The translations under genes and the position numbers were made by a program. The notes under the pieces were generated by a model. The model was not told where the DNA came from and made no database searches. It was given only the letters and a program-made list of their open reading frames with translations. A stretch of DNA of 64,000 bases from contig CAKQYU010000010.1 of assembly GCA_934293575.1 (NCBI GenBank), positions 29,835 to 93,834 on the forward strand, in the 5' to 3' direction. The stretch comes from an uncultured Lachnospiraceae bacterium (lineage in GTDB: Bacteria; Bacillota; Clostridia; Lachnospirales; Lachnospiraceae). How positions within the stretch are numbered: the stretch's first letter is position 1; the number at the start of each line of letters is the position of its first letter. Positions 52,393 through 61,784 of the stretch are shown here, piece after piece.

Positions 52393-53160
52393 TTGATTGA
52401 AGTAAAGGATTTATCAAAGCAATTTGTCCGGACGAAAAAAAAGGGACAGAAGGAAGAATTTCTGGCGGTTGACCATGTTAATTTTTCAACAAAAGAAGGA
52501 GAAATTCTTGGAATTTTAGGACCGAACGGTGCGGGTAAGACCACTTTGCTGCGTATGCTGGGTTCTCTTATGCAGCCAAGCTCCGGCGAAGTGTTGGTTT
52601 ATGACGCACAGGGAAACGAAAAGACGAATCCGGAGGATAAGAAAAAGCATATAGGATATTTGTCGGAAAATACAAAACTATACGGAAGATTTACGGTTCG
52701 TGAACTGTTGTCTGTTTTTGGACAGTTGTATGGATTTTCCAAGGAAGAAATTGCAGAACGGATTACGGAGATAGAAGACATACTGCAGATGGGAGAGTTT
52801 ATCGATAACCGGATTGAAAAATTATCAACCGGACAAAAACAACGGACTTCCATTGCAAGATGTCTGATGCATGATCCGGATATTTATATTTTTGATGAGC
52901 CGACTTTGGGATTGGATATTATCAGTTCCAAGGCAATCATTGATTTTATGAAGCAGGAAAAGAAGCGCGGAAAGAGTGTTTTATATTCCACACATTATAT
53001 GGAAGAAGCGGATGCCTTGTGTGATCGTATCCTGATGATGAATCAGGGCAGGATTATAGCGGAAGGAACTCCGGCACAATTACGGGAACAAACGAACACC
53101 AATAATCTGCGGGATACTTTTTTTGCATTTATGCAGGGAGGGAAGGAAGATGAATTATAA
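52393..53160 (+). CDS. natA: NatA-type ABC transporter ATPase
   Basis: A 255-residue ATPase: Walker A GPNGAGKTT, Q-loop around GYLSENTKLYGRFTV, signature LSTGQKQR, Walker B IYIFDEPTLGLD, H-loop STHYMEEA. Closest to NatA of the Na+-efflux NatAB system and other ABC-2 exporters. It starts at TTG 52393, with AGGAG 7 nt before it. It overlaps the permease gene by 11 bp. The NatA name is by architecture; cargo may differ. Confidence 0.85.
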   Translation: MIEVKDLSKQFVRTKKKGQKEEFLAVDHVNFSTKEGEILGILGPNGAGKTTLLRMLGSLMQPSSGEVLVYDAQGNEKTNPEDKKKHIGYLSENTKLYGRFTVRELLSVFGQLYGFSKEEIAERITEIEDILQMGEFIDNRIEKLSTGQKQRTSIARCLMHDPDIYIFDEPTLGLDIISSKAIIDFMKQEKKRGKSVLYSTHYMEEADALCDRILMMNQGRIIAEGTPAQLREQTNTNNLRDTFFAFMQGGKEDEL

Positions 53161-55165
53161 ACAATTAAAAACCCTCTACAAAAAAGAAATTATGGATGTT
53201 TTACGGGATAAAAAGACGGTTTTGACAATGGTAGTACTGCCGATTATTCTATATCCGTTAATTTTTGTGATTGCAATGCAGATTATTACCATGATTTCCA
53301 CTTCACAGCAGGAACATACCTATCTGATTGCTTATCAGGACGTGGCAAAGGAAGACAGAGAGGCATTAAATGACTGGATAAAAGGTGATGATGACCGGCT
53401 TGATTACGTATTCAAGGAGGTTCAATCCGATGATCCCCAAAAGGAACTGAATGACGAAACCATCGATGCCTATCTGACAAGGAAGGAAAAAGATGGTCAG
53501 ATAATTTATGAAATTCATTATCTGTCGGCAATTACAAATTCCAATAATGCATCTACTTATCTGAAGGAAGAGATTGATTCTTACAGTAATTATATTGCGG
53601 AGCAGAATGCAAAAGACAAAGGATATGATGTGAAAGCTACCCTGCATCCGATTGCGGCAAACTATAAGGACCATTCCAGCAATGAAAGTTCTTTGGGCAG
53701 TATTTTAGGTGGAATCATTCCGTTTTTGATGATTACGGCGATTTTAATGGGTGCAATGTATCCGGCAATTGATGCAACCGCAGGAGAAAAAGAAAGAGGA
53801 ACATTGGAAACACTTTTGACGCTCCCAATCGGGAATATGGAACTGATTATGAGTAAATTTTTGTCCGTTGCAACGATTGCGGTCGTATCTGTGTTTATCA
53901 ATGTGCTTTCGATGGGAGGAATTGCGGTTTATCTGTATACGACCATCCAGTCACTGGCAGAAGGCATGGGAACCTTTCATTTGTCGGGATTTTTGCCGGC
54001 GGCAATGATCAGTATTGTATGTATCATTGCGTTTGCTTTGTTTATGAGTGCATTGGTTATGTGTGTCTGTGCATTTGCAAAAAGTTTTAAAGAGGCAAAT
54101 AATTATGTAACGCCGCTTACCTTAATTGTCATGCTGACCGGATATATTGGATTTATTCCGAATATCGAACTGGATATGAAAACGGCATTGATACCGGTTG
54201 CCAATATCTGTCTGTTGATGAAGAATCTATTGATTTTTAAGTATGATATACCGGTTATCTTGATTGTGCTGCTTAGTAATACAATCTACGCCTTTCTTGC
54301 AGTCTGGTTTTTGGCAAAGGTTTATAACAGTGAATCGATTTTGTTTGGAGAGTCGGCAAGTGGAATTCGGTTGTTTGAAAGACGGAAGAATATTAAAAAG
54401 GGAAGTCTGCCGACTATACAGGAAGGAATGTTGATTCTGGTTGTTGCACTTTTATTGATGGTTTATATCGGTGGAATGGCAAGCCTTAAAAATCCGATAC
54501 TTGGTGTAATCGTTCCGCAGATTTTTATTGGTGGACTACCGATTTTAGCCTGCATTTATATCAAAGGCAATAAAAAAGAGATTTTTGGATTGCGGATGCC
54601 AAGTGTCCGACAAATTCTTGCATCGTTTTTTTTATACTTGGGAATCGGAAGTTTGTCTTTGTTAATCAGTAATCTTCTTGCAATGGTATTTCCAAGTCAG
54701 AATGATACCTTAAACGAGGAATATATGACGATACTAAACGGTTTGCCGTTTGGTGTTGGTTTGCTGCTGATTGCTTTGGTTCCGGCTATCTGCGAGGAGA
54801 TTTTATTCAGAGGATATTTATACACAGCATTTCGCAGCAAAATGAAATTCGTAAATGCAATGCTTGTGGTCTCTCTTTTGTTTGGTATCAGCCATATGAG
54901 TCTGATTAAATTGATACCGACGGCAATTTTGGGTTGTGGCTTGTTTTATCTGAGAGAGAAAACAGAAAGTCTGGTAACCGGTTCGATTCTGCATTTTCTA
55001 AATAATGCAGTAGCCGTGTTTATTATGTATTACGGAAGCCGGATTGCGTTTTTGAATGAAGATTCAATGGGGGGAGCATTTGTAATCGGACTTGTAGTTT
55101 TATCAATTGTATTTATTCCTTTGGGAATGCGTCTTTGCAGACAAAAAACAGATAAAATTATGTAA
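53150..55165 (+). CDS. natB: NatB-type ABC-2 permease fused to a CPBP protease domain
   Basis: A 671-residue fusion. Residues 1-400 are an ABC-2 permease: a first membrane segment (LTMVVLPIILYPLIFVIAMQ), a large outside domain, then five more segments including AGEKERGTLETLLTLPI. A linker leads to a CPBP domain from about 460, with LVPAICEEILFRGYLYTAF and FGISHMSLIKLIPTAILG, and HFLNNAVAVFIM. The protease motifs are complete. The fusion suggests that export and proteolysis are coupled, for example peptide processing during export. It overlaps natA. Start ATG 53150 has GGGAGGGAAGG upstream. Confidence 0.88.
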   Translation: MNYKQLKTLYKKEIMDVLRDKKTVLTMVVLPIILYPLIFVIAMQIITMISTSQQEHTYLIAYQDVAKEDREALNDWIKGDDDRLDYVFKEVQSDDPQKELNDETIDAYLTRKEKDGQIIYEIHYLSAITNSNNASTYLKEEIDSYSNYIAEQNAKDKGYDVKATLHPIAANYKDHSSNESSLGSILGGIIPFLMITAILMGAMYPAIDATAGEKERGTLETLLTLPIGNMELIMSKFLSVATIAVVSVFINVLSMGGIAVYLYTTIQSLAEGMGTFHLSGFLPAAMISIVCIIAFALFMSALVMCVCAFAKSFKEANNYVTPLTLIVMLTGYIGFIPNIELDMKTALIPVANICLLMKNLLIFKYDIPVILIVLLSNTIYAFLAVWFLAKVYNSESILFGESASGIRLFERRKNIKKGSLPTIQEGMLILVVALLLMVYIGGMASLKNPILGVIVPQIFIGGLPILACIYIKGNKKEIFGLRMPSVRQILASFFLYLGIGSLSLLISNLLAMVFPSQNDTLNEEYMTILNGLPFGVGLLLIALVPAICEEILFRGYLYTAFRSKMKFVNAMLVVSLLFGISHMSLIKLIPTAILGCGLFYLREKTESLVTGSILHFLNNAVAVFIMYYGSRIAFLNEDSMGGAFVIGLVVLSIVFIPLGMRLCRQKTDKIM

Positions 55166-55173
55166 ACTATCTA

Positions 55174-55203
55174 TTGACTTTTTACAGTGATTTGGATTAT
55201 AAT
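55174..55203 (+). promoter_or_regulatory. Promoter of yjfB-like gene
   Basis: TTGACT (55174-55179), an 18-bp spacer, and TATAAT (55198-55203), 66 bp before the ATG at 55269. Confidence 0.5.
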
Positions 55204-55268
55204 CATTATATACGTTATGTAAACAATTTATGGGTGTTATATAAATGTAATATAAGGAGAAGATGAGA

Positions 55269-55454
55269 ATGGAAATTCAGGGTTTGGGTTTATCCACAAC
55301 GGTTCTCGCAAATGCCAATACACAGTCGGCAGTCGGCATGGCTATGTTGAATAAGGCATTGGATGCAGATCAGGCATCCGGCGAAGCATTAACACAGATG
55401 TTGGAACGTTCTGTGAATCCGATGGTGGGACAGAATATAGATATTCGTTTATAA
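55269..55454 (+). CDS. YjfB-family putative motility protein
   Basis: A 61-residue protein matching the YjfB motility family (GLSTTVLANANTQSAVGMAM, then LDADQASGEALTQML and NPMVGQNIDI). Members are found in flagellated Firmicutes and are often SigD-controlled, but the role is unknown. An ATG at 55263 is also possible; 55269 has better spacing from AAGGAGA. A terminator follows. Confidence 0.85.
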   Translation: MEIQGLGLSTTVLANANTQSAVGMAMLNKALDADQASGEALTQMLERSVNPMVGQNIDIRL

Positions 55455-55458
55455 AATT

Positions 55459-55497
55459 AAAATACATCAATGCAGTGCGTTGGTGTATTTTATATTT
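55459..55497 (+). terminator. Terminator after yjfB-like gene
   Basis: AAAATACATCAA (55459-55470) pairs with TTGGTGTATTTT (55480-55491), including one G-T pair, followed by TATATTTTT. Confidence 0.8.
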
Positions 55498-55610
55498 TTG
55501 TAACAATTTTGTAATATTTAAGGCTCTTTTGGTTGACACAGAGCAGGAAGGTTTGTTATAGTTAATTCTTGAGAAGATGATGATTGTATAGTAAAGAAAA
55601 GGAGGCAACA

Positions 55611-56711
55611 ATGAAGAAACTCATTCCGGGTATGACCCTGTTGGCAATGGGAATGGTTGGCATAATGGTACCGTCCTTTGTTAGTAATGGTGCAATTTTA
55701 GATGATTCAAATGTAGGTGTAACCTATGCTTTGGATAATTATGTGAGTAATTTAGATATTGAAGAAGTAAAAGAAGAAGATGTGCAGGCACAGTCGGATG
55801 ATAGTAATACATGTCGATATCCTGAATTTGAAGGAAAGTGTCTCGCTTATGTAGATGAAGCGGTAAATGTCCGGACAGAACCGAATGAAGACTCGGAACG
55901 TGCAGGAAGTCTTCCTGTTCACGGTATTGCGAATGTTGTGGAAAAAGGTGATGAATGGACAAAGATAGAGTCCGGTATTACGGTTGGTTATGTCCGTAAT
56001 GATTTCCTTTTATTTGGAGATACTGCCGGTGCTTATGCCGAAGCAACTTGTCCAAAGGTTGCAACGGTTACAACAACAACATTATATGTAAGAGCACAGG
56101 AGGATGAAAACTCTGAATGTCTGACCTTGATTCCGGAGGGAGAATCTTATGAAGTGGTATCGGAACAGAGTGATGATCCGAATTGGACATACATCAAGGT
56201 CGATTCCGATATAGAAGGTTATGTATCTTCTGAATATGTGGATATTTCATATGGATTTTCACATGCGTTATCGGTTGCGGAAGAGGAAGAAATCCGTAGA
56301 CAGGAAGAAGAGGCAGAGCGTGCCCGTCTTGCAGAGATGACCAGTACAAAGAGACAGAATGTTGTAAATTATGCATTACAGTTTGTTGGTTATCCATATG
56401 TGTATGGTGGTACAAACTTAACCGGAGGTATTGATTGTTCCGGATTTACCATGCGTATTTATGAGCATTTTGGATACGGTATTCCAAGAACAGCGGCAGC
56501 TCAGTGCAATGCATTGCAGCATGTGGATTTGAACTCAATCCAACCGGGTGATTTGTTATTCTATAAGGATAGCAGTGGTGGAATCGGTCATGTAACCATG
56601 TATATCGGTGGTGGACAGGTTGTTCATGCAAGTAGCAGTCGAACCGGTATCATTGTATCGAATGTTGGATATCGTACACCGTGTGCAGCGGGAAGAATCA
56701 TATTTGATTAA
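55611..56711 (+). CDS. Exported NlpC/P60 endopeptidase with two SH3 domains
   Basis: A 366-residue secreted cell-wall hydrolase. The signal peptide (about 1-28) is followed by two bacterial SH3 domains (DEAVNVRTEPNEDSERAGSL; TTLYVRAQEDENSECLTLI), a Glu/Arg-rich coiled coil and an NlpC/P60 domain. The catalytic Cys is in GGIDCSGFTMRIY, and the His in IGHVTMYIGG with HASS following. It cleaves peptidoglycan stem-peptide bonds and probably acts in cell separation. Start ATG 55611 follows AAAGGAGGCAACA. A bidirectional terminator follows. Confidence 0.94.
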   Translation: MKKLIPGMTLLAMGMVGIMVPSFVSNGAILDDSNVGVTYALDNYVSNLDIEEVKEEDVQAQSDDSNTCRYPEFEGKCLAYVDEAVNVRTEPNEDSERAGSLPVHGIANVVEKGDEWTKIESGITVGYVRNDFLLFGDTAGAYAEATCPKVATVTTTTLYVRAQEDENSECLTLIPEGESYEVVSEQSDDPNWTYIKVDSDIEGYVSSEYVDISYGFSHALSVAEEEEIRRQEEEAERARLAEMTSTKRQNVVNYALQFVGYPYVYGGTNLTGGIDCSGFTMRIYEHFGYGIPRTAAAQCNALQHVDLNSIQPGDLLFYKDSSGGIGHVTMYIGGGQVVHASSSRTGIIVSNVGYRTPCAAGRIIFD

Positions 56712-56747
56712 ATTTATAAATTGATAAAGCTATAAAGAGAACATAAT

Positions 56748-56795
56748 AAAAGTTCCGTTTTCTGTTAAGGATGATAACAGGAAACGGAACTTTTT
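56748..56795. terminator. Bidirectional terminator between NlpC/P60 and dut
   Basis: AAAAGTTCCGTTTTCTGTTA (56748-56767) pairs with TAACAG-GAAACGGAACTTTT (56775-56794) around a 7-nt loop; A- and T-tracts flank both sides. Confidence 0.9.
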
Positions 56796-56822
56796 ATTTT
56801 GAATATGATTTGTCATGTATGT

Positions 56823-57269
56823 TTATTTGGTTCCGGTTGAACCAAAACCACCTTCTCCGCGAACGGTATCGTTTAATTCGTCTGCTTCTTCAAACACAGC
56901 GGTTAAATAAGGGGTAATGACAAGTTGTGCAATTCGTTCCTTGGGTTCAATTGTAACGGGTTCCTTGCTGTGATTATGAAGGGCAACCATGATTTCGCCA
57001 CGGTAGTCTGCATCAATAACACCAACTTTATTAGCGGGAGCAAGTCCCTTTTTACATGCCAGACCGCTTCTGGCATAGATTAATCCGGCATAGCCGACCG
57101 GAATTTCCATTGCAAGACCGGTTGGGATGAATTTGGTTTCTCCCGGTTGAAATGAAATATTAAAATCAATGCAGGCATATAAATCCGCACCTGCTGCATA
57201 TTGGGAACCGTAAGTTGGAATTACGGCATCCGGATTTAATTTTTTGATTGGTACATTTGCTTTTATCAT
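56823..57269 (-). CDS. dut: dUTP diphosphatase
   Basis: A 148-residue trimeric dUTPase that removes dUTP and supplies dUMP for thymidylate synthesis. All five motifs are visible: AAGADLYAC (I), ARSGLACKKG (III region with II just before), GVIDADYRGEI (catalytic Asp), ERIAQLVITP (IV) and GEGGFGSTGTK (V). It is the last gene of the nrdD-nrdG-dut block on the minus strand, a sensible link to deoxynucleotide supply. Confidence 0.96.
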   Translation of the reverse strand: MIKANVPIKKLNPDAVIPTYGSQYAAGADLYACIDFNISFQPGETKFIPTGLAMEIPVGYAGLIYARSGLACKKGLAPANKVGVIDADYRGEIMVALHNHSKEPVTIEPKERIAQLVITPYLTAVFEEADELNDTVRGEGGFGSTGTK

Positions 57270-57317
57270 GTATCGGGTTCCTCATCTTTCGTTCTGATTT
57301 GTCGTTGCGAATTCATC

Positions 57318-57860
57318 TTAATAGATTGAAAAATCATGACTATCATCCCAATGGACAATGGTCTGGCTTGCTAATGACTGTTTGACATCAATAATCCGCT
57401 GGTTGGAAGAACCCCGGAAACGAAGGGATAAATCCTTCTTGTCCTCAACAAATTCTCCATCCACCAAAATGTCAATATAGGATAACATTTCCTTTGTCTC
57501 CGGCCATGTTACCATCATTTTTTCCAATATATCACTGTCGAAGCTATAGCCGGTGTAACACCAGATATCTTTATTTGGAAATCTTGTTTTGATTTCTTTT
57601 AACAGGGGTAACAAACCCTGCTGGTTTTTGTATTCAAACGGTTCTCCGCCTAAAAGTGAAAATCCGTGGATGTAGGATGGTTCCAATGCCTGAAGGATTT
57701 CATTAATGACATCACTGTTTAATTCTTGACCATAGTTAAAATCCCAGGTTTCCGGATTGAAGCATCCCGGACAGTGATGTGTACAGCCGCTTACAAACAG
57801 GCTGACACGAACTCCCGGTCCGTTGGCTATATCGTGTTTTTTGATTGTTGCATAATTCAT
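57318..57860 (-). CDS. nrdG: Anaerobic ribonucleotide reductase activating protein
   Basis: A 180-residue radical SAM enzyme. The iron-sulfur cluster motif is CTHHCPGCFN (CxxxCxxC) with VSLFVSG before it; GGEP is present in SLLGGEPFEY. It makes the glycyl radical on NrdD using SAM. It lies 15 bp downstream of nrdD on the minus strand. Start ATG 57860 directly begins MNYATIKKHDIANGPGVRVS, typical of NrdG. Confidence 0.96.
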   Translation of the reverse strand: MNYATIKKHDIANGPGVRVSLFVSGCTHHCPGCFNPETWDFNYGQELNSDVINEILQALEPSYIHGFSLLGGEPFEYKNQQGLLPLLKEIKTRFPNKDIWCYTGYSFDSDILEKMMVTWPETKEMLSYIDILVDGEFVEDKKDLSLRFRGSSNQRIIDVKQSLASQTIVHWDDSHDFSIY

Positions 57861-57875
57861 AATTACATATCCCTT

Positions 57876-60002
57876 CTAGAGATGAAGAACTCTTGCTTTA
57901 ATTTCTTTTGTTTTGCCGACATTCCAGAAATTCTCACCTAAATATCCGCAGGTTCTTCTGGTTACATTCATTTTGGCATGATCTTTGTTTCCGCATTGCG
58001 GACATTCCCATTCATTATCGTCATTAATCATAATCTCGCCATCGTAGCCACATTCGTGACAGTAGTCCGATTTGGTGTTAAATTCCGCATACTGAATGTT
58101 ATCGTAAATAAAGCGGACAACCTCAGCTAACGCATCTAAGTTGTTACGCATATTCGGAATTTCAACGTAAGAAATTGCTCCACCCGATGAAATCTTCTGG
58201 AACTGACTTTCAAAACGGAACTTGCTAAAGGCATCAATGTTTTCTCTGACATCAACATGGTAAGAGTTTGTATAGTAACCTTTGTCAGTAACATCGGGAA
58301 TGCTTCCGAAACGCTCCAAATCGATTCTTGCAAAACGATAGCATAAGGATTCTGCCGGACTTCCGTATAAACCGAATCCGATGCCGGTCTCTGCCTTCCA
58401 ACGGTCGGTTGCCGCACGAAGACGATTCATAACACGAAGGGCAAATTCCTGTCCAACCGGGTCGGTGTGGCTGCATCCCTTCATTAACTTGGTTACTTCG
58501 TATAAACCAATATATCCCAAGGAAATGGTGGAATAACCGTTTAAGAGCAGTTCGTCAATCGGCTGTCCTTTTTCTAATCGGGCAATTGCACCATACTGCC
58601 AATGTACCGGGCTGACATCTGAGGTAACACCCATAAGAGCGTTGTGGCGGCACATCAAAGCTTCATAGCAAAGCTGCAGACGTTCTTCCAATAATGACCA
58701 GAATTTCTCTTCATTTCCCTCTGCAATAATACCAATCTGAGGAAGATTTAAGCTGACAACACCCTGATTAAATCGTCCTTCAAACTTGTATTCCCCGTTT
58801 TCGTCTTTCCATGGTGTTAAGAAGCTTCGGCATCCCATACATGAGAATACATTGCCTTCATAATTTTCACGCATTTTCTTTGCGGAAATATAGTCCGGAT
58901 ATAATCTTTTGGCAGAACATTTTACTGCCAATTCGGTAATATAATCGTACTTTCCGCCTTTTAAACAGTTGTGTTCATCCAATACATAAATCAGTTTTGG
59001 AAATGCCGGAGTGATATAGACACCCTTTTCGTTTTTGATTCCTTCTAAACGTTGACGAAGGATTTCTTCGATAATCATGGCATTTTCTTCAATGTATTCA
59101 TCGTCCTTATCCAGATTTAAGAATAGGGTTACAAACGGAGACTGTCCGTTTGTTGTCATCAATGTATTAATCTGGTACTGAATGGTCTGGACTCCGGAAC
59201 GTAATTCGTCCTGCAACCGGTTCTGCACCATTTTTTCAATGACATCTTCCGGTACGGTATCCCCATATTCCGCAGTCATTTTTGTCTTAAATTTGTTATA
59301 GGATTTACGCAAAAATTTACCTAAATGTCTGACATCTACCGACTGACCGCCGTATTGGCTGGAAGCAACGGCTGCAATTACCTGTGTCATAACCGTACAG
59401 GCAACCTGAAAGCTTTTCGGACTTTCGATTAATTTGCCGTTCATTACGGTACCGTTGTTTAACATATCTCCGATATTAATCAGACAGCAGTTGAAGATTG
59501 GCTGTAAAAAATAGTCCGCATCGTGGAAATGCAGGATACCTTCTTCATGTGCCTTGGAGATTTTTTCCGGAAGTAAAACACGTTTGGTTAAATCCTTTGA
59601 AACCTCCCCGGCAATCAAGTCACGCTGTGTGGAGGCAACGGTTGCATTTTTGTTGGAATTTTCTTCCATAACGTCCTTGTTACGGTTTTGTATCAGACTG
59701 AGAATGGAATCGTCTGTTGTGTTTGCCTTACGAACCAATTCTCTTGAATAACGATAAATGATGTAGGTCTTTGCAAGAACAAATTTTTTCTCGTCCATGA
59801 GTTTTTGCTCAATAATATCCTGAATATCCTCTACTAACATTCTTGCACGGTTTTTGGTTTCTATGCAGGAAATGATGTATTCAATCGTGTCATCGGTTAC
59901 CTTTTCCGCAGGCTCAACTTCGGCATTTGCTTTCTGGATTGCCCGCTTGATTTTGTTGCGATCATAAGAAACTGTTGTTCCATCCCTCTTAATAACTTTC
60001 AT
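57876..60002 (-). CDS. nrdD: Anaerobic ribonucleoside-triphosphate reductase
   Basis: A 708-residue class III reductase. An N-terminal ATP-cone (VIKRDGTTVSYDRNKIKRA) senses ATP/dATP. The 10-stranded barrel follows, with the active-site Cys in FSCMGCRSFL. Near the C-terminus are a zinc site (CHECGYDG...CPQCGN) and the glycyl-radical loop RRTCGYLGEN. It makes deoxynucleotides under anoxia and needs NrdG for activation. Upstream are NrdR boxes and a strong promoter. AAAGGAGTTACAA precedes the ATG. Confidence 0.97.
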   Translation of the reverse strand: MKVIKRDGTTVSYDRNKIKRAIQKANAEVEPAEKVTDDTIEYIISCIETKNRARMLVEDIQDIIEQKLMDEKKFVLAKTYIIYRYSRELVRKANTTDDSILSLIQNRNKDVMEENSNKNATVASTQRDLIAGEVSKDLTKRVLLPEKISKAHEEGILHFHDADYFLQPIFNCCLINIGDMLNNGTVMNGKLIESPKSFQVACTVMTQVIAAVASSQYGGQSVDVRHLGKFLRKSYNKFKTKMTAEYGDTVPEDVIEKMVQNRLQDELRSGVQTIQYQINTLMTTNGQSPFVTLFLNLDKDDEYIEENAMIIEEILRQRLEGIKNEKGVYITPAFPKLIYVLDEHNCLKGGKYDYITELAVKCSAKRLYPDYISAKKMRENYEGNVFSCMGCRSFLTPWKDENGEYKFEGRFNQGVVSLNLPQIGIIAEGNEEKFWSLLEERLQLCYEALMCRHNALMGVTSDVSPVHWQYGAIARLEKGQPIDELLLNGYSTISLGYIGLYEVTKLMKGCSHTDPVGQEFALRVMNRLRAATDRWKAETGIGFGLYGSPAESLCYRFARIDLERFGSIPDVTDKGYYTNSYHVDVRENIDAFSKFRFESQFQKISSGGAISYVEIPNMRNNLDALAEVVRFIYDNIQYAEFNTKSDYCHECGYDGEIMINDDNEWECPQCGNKDHAKMNVTRRTCGYLGENFWNVGKTKEIKARVLHL

Positions 60003-60095
60003 TTGTAACTCCTTTAATAAAATACATAAAGAATGGAAGCACTTTTTAAGGAACTTCCACTTTCAATTATAAATTATGATTTGTTTGTATTAATG

Positions 60096-60111
60096 ATACA
60101 ATATCTTGTAT
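60096..60111 (-). promoter_or_regulatory. NrdR box 1
   Basis: ATACAATATCTTGTAT resembles the NrdR consensus (ACACWATATATWGTGT). It lies 94 bp upstream of nrdD, downstream of the promoter. Confidence 0.5.
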
Positions 60112-60130
60112 TATGTTCAAAAACAATCCT

Positions 60131-60159
60131 ATTATAACACCCTATATGTTGTTTGTAAA
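60131..60159 (-). promoter_or_regulatory. nrdD promoter
   Basis: On the minus strand, TTTACA (60154-60159), a 17-bp spacer, and TATAAT (60131-60136). The spacer holds NrdR box 2. Confidence 0.65.
60137..60152 (-). promoter_or_regulatory. NrdR box 2
   Basis: ACACCCTATATGTTGT lies between -35 and -10 and is centred 32 bp from box 3, the three-turn spacing usual for paired NrdR sites. Confidence 0.55.
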
Positions 60160-60168
60160 CTGATATTG

Positions 60169-60184
60169 CAACAATATATTGTAT
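60169..60184 (-). promoter_or_regulatory. NrdR box 3
   Basis: The centre ACAATATATTGT (60171-60182) is a perfect 12-bp palindrome matching the NrdR core; it lies upstream of the -35. Confidence 0.6.
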
Positions 60185-60374
60185 AAAAAAGAATAATGAT
60201 GAGTTTTCCTTATAAATACAGGGAATCATGGTAATTCTGTGAACTTTTATAAAATCCCTTTCTTTTTACGGATTTTTATGGTATAAATGAAAAGGTGTAG
60301 AAATTGCATTTATAATAAGTAGATAAGTGCGAGATTTATCTTTACAATATAAGGTATAAGAAGGGAAATGAAAA

Positions 60375-61610
60375 ATGAAAAAACAAATTGGTGCTGTAGT
60401 ATTAGCTGGTGTTATGATGCTTTCGCTGACAGGTTGTGGTAGCAATGAAAAAGCAAAGAAGTATAGTAAGTATGTTGAACTTGGTGATTACAAGGGAATT
60501 GAATATACAATGGATGTGGCAGAAGTGACAGATGATCAGGTTAATCAGCAGATTGATTCATTCTTAGATGGGCTTGCTGAGACAGAAGAGGTCACAGACC
60601 GTGCCGTTGAGGATGGAGATACCGTAAATATAGATTTTACCGGAACAAAAGACGGAGAAGAATTTGAAGGCGGTTCCAGTGAGGGATATGATTTGGTAAT
60701 CGGTTCCGGAAGTTTTATTGATGGATTTGAAGATGGGTTGATTGGTCATGAAATCGGTGATGAGGTTTCATTGGATTTAACTTTCCCGGAGGAGTATCCA
60801 CAAAATGAGGACCTTGCCGGTCAGGATGTTAACTTTAAGGTAAAAATTAATTCCATCAGTGTAAAGAATACACCGGAATTAACAGATAAGGTTGTTGCAG
60901 ACAATACGGATTATGACAATGTAGAAGATTATAAAGCATCTGTTCGTAAGAGTTTAGAAGATTCCAATAAGTCTTCTGCGGAACAGCAGGCACAGGCTGA
61001 TGTGTTTAATAAGGTTGTAGAGAATTCAAAGATTACCGGTTATGACGAAGATGAAGTAAATGAATTGATTGATAAGGAGTTTGATACATTTAAGCAGACC
61101 GCAGAATCTTACAAATCATACGGCTATTCTTATGATGATGTATTAGCTGCAAACGGTTATTCTTCAGAGGATGAATTAAAAGAAGGTATCACACAGTATG
61201 TAAAGAAATATTTGGATCAGGTTATGGTATTATATTGTATCGCTGATAAGGAAGGAATTACCGTTTCAAGCGAAGAGACCGATGCCATGGTTGAGGAATA
61301 TATGACAACTTATTCTGTAAAGACAAAGGATGAGGTGTATGATTACTTTGGGGATGACTACTTTGAGGTATCGATTCTTTCGCAGAAGGTAAGAGATTTC
61401 CTTATGGAGAATGCAGTACAGGTTGATTCTACCGAGGAAGATGCAAGTACAGAAGAAGCTACAGACGCAAGTGAGGAAAAGACCACAACAGAGGAAGAGA
61501 CTACAACAGAAGAGAAGAAGTCAGATAGCAAGGATAGTAAAGATAGTAAAGATACAACAGAAAAATCTGACAGCAAGGATGCCACAACAGAGGCTGCTAC
61601 AGAAAAATAA
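60375..61610 (+). CDS. Trigger-factor-like peptidyl-prolyl isomerase lipoprotein
   Basis: A 411-residue lipoprotein with lipobox LTGCGS (Cys about 21). It has an FKBP-type isomerase domain (about 70-155: DGDTVNIDFTGTKDGEEFEG, VIGSGSFIDGFEDGLIGHEIG) and a trigger-factor C-terminal helical chaperone domain (to about 350). The ribosome-binding N-domain of trigger factor is missing, so it works outside the membrane as a folding helper for exported proteins. The last 50 residues are a low-complexity Thr/Glu then Ser-Lys-Asp repeat tail. Paralogues of this type occur in Lachnospiraceae. Confidence 0.93.
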   Translation: MKKQIGAVVLAGVMMLSLTGCGSNEKAKKYSKYVELGDYKGIEYTMDVAEVTDDQVNQQIDSFLDGLAETEEVTDRAVEDGDTVNIDFTGTKDGEEFEGGSSEGYDLVIGSGSFIDGFEDGLIGHEIGDEVSLDLTFPEEYPQNEDLAGQDVNFKVKINSISVKNTPELTDKVVADNTDYDNVEDYKASVRKSLEDSNKSSAEQQAQADVFNKVVENSKITGYDEDEVNELIDKEFDTFKQTAESYKSYGYSYDDVLAANGYSSEDELKEGITQYVKKYLDQVMVLYCIADKEGITVSSEETDAMVEEYMTTYSVKTKDEVYDYFGDDYFEVSILSQKVRDFLMENAVQVDSTEEDASTEEATDASEEKTTTEEETTTEEKKSDSKDSKDSKDTTEKSDSKDATTEAATEK

Positions 61611-61627
61611 AATCAGATAGATACAGG

Positions 61628-61670
61628 AAAGAAGTTGCCGCTTTCATAATATTGTGGCAGCTTCTTTTCT
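61628..61670 (+). terminator. Terminator after trigger-factor-like gene
   Basis: AAAGAAGTTGCC (61628-61639) pairs with GGCAGCTTCTTT (61656-61667), with one G-T pair, followed by a T-rich stretch. Confidence 0.75.
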
Positions 61671-61696
61671 TCGTGTAAGTCAGCCGGTTTCATGAG

Positions 61697-61725
61697 TTGA
61701 CAGGTATAATTTACTAAGGTATAAT
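61697..61725 (+). promoter_or_regulatory. Consensus promoter of greA
   Basis: TTGACA (61697-61702), a 17-bp spacer, and TATAAT (61720-61725): a perfect sigma-A promoter 60 bp before greA. Confidence 0.85.
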
Positions 61726-61784
61726 ATAGAAACTAATGCGATGGTCGGTCATCGTATAATTTAATAGGATGGAAGGGTGCAAAG

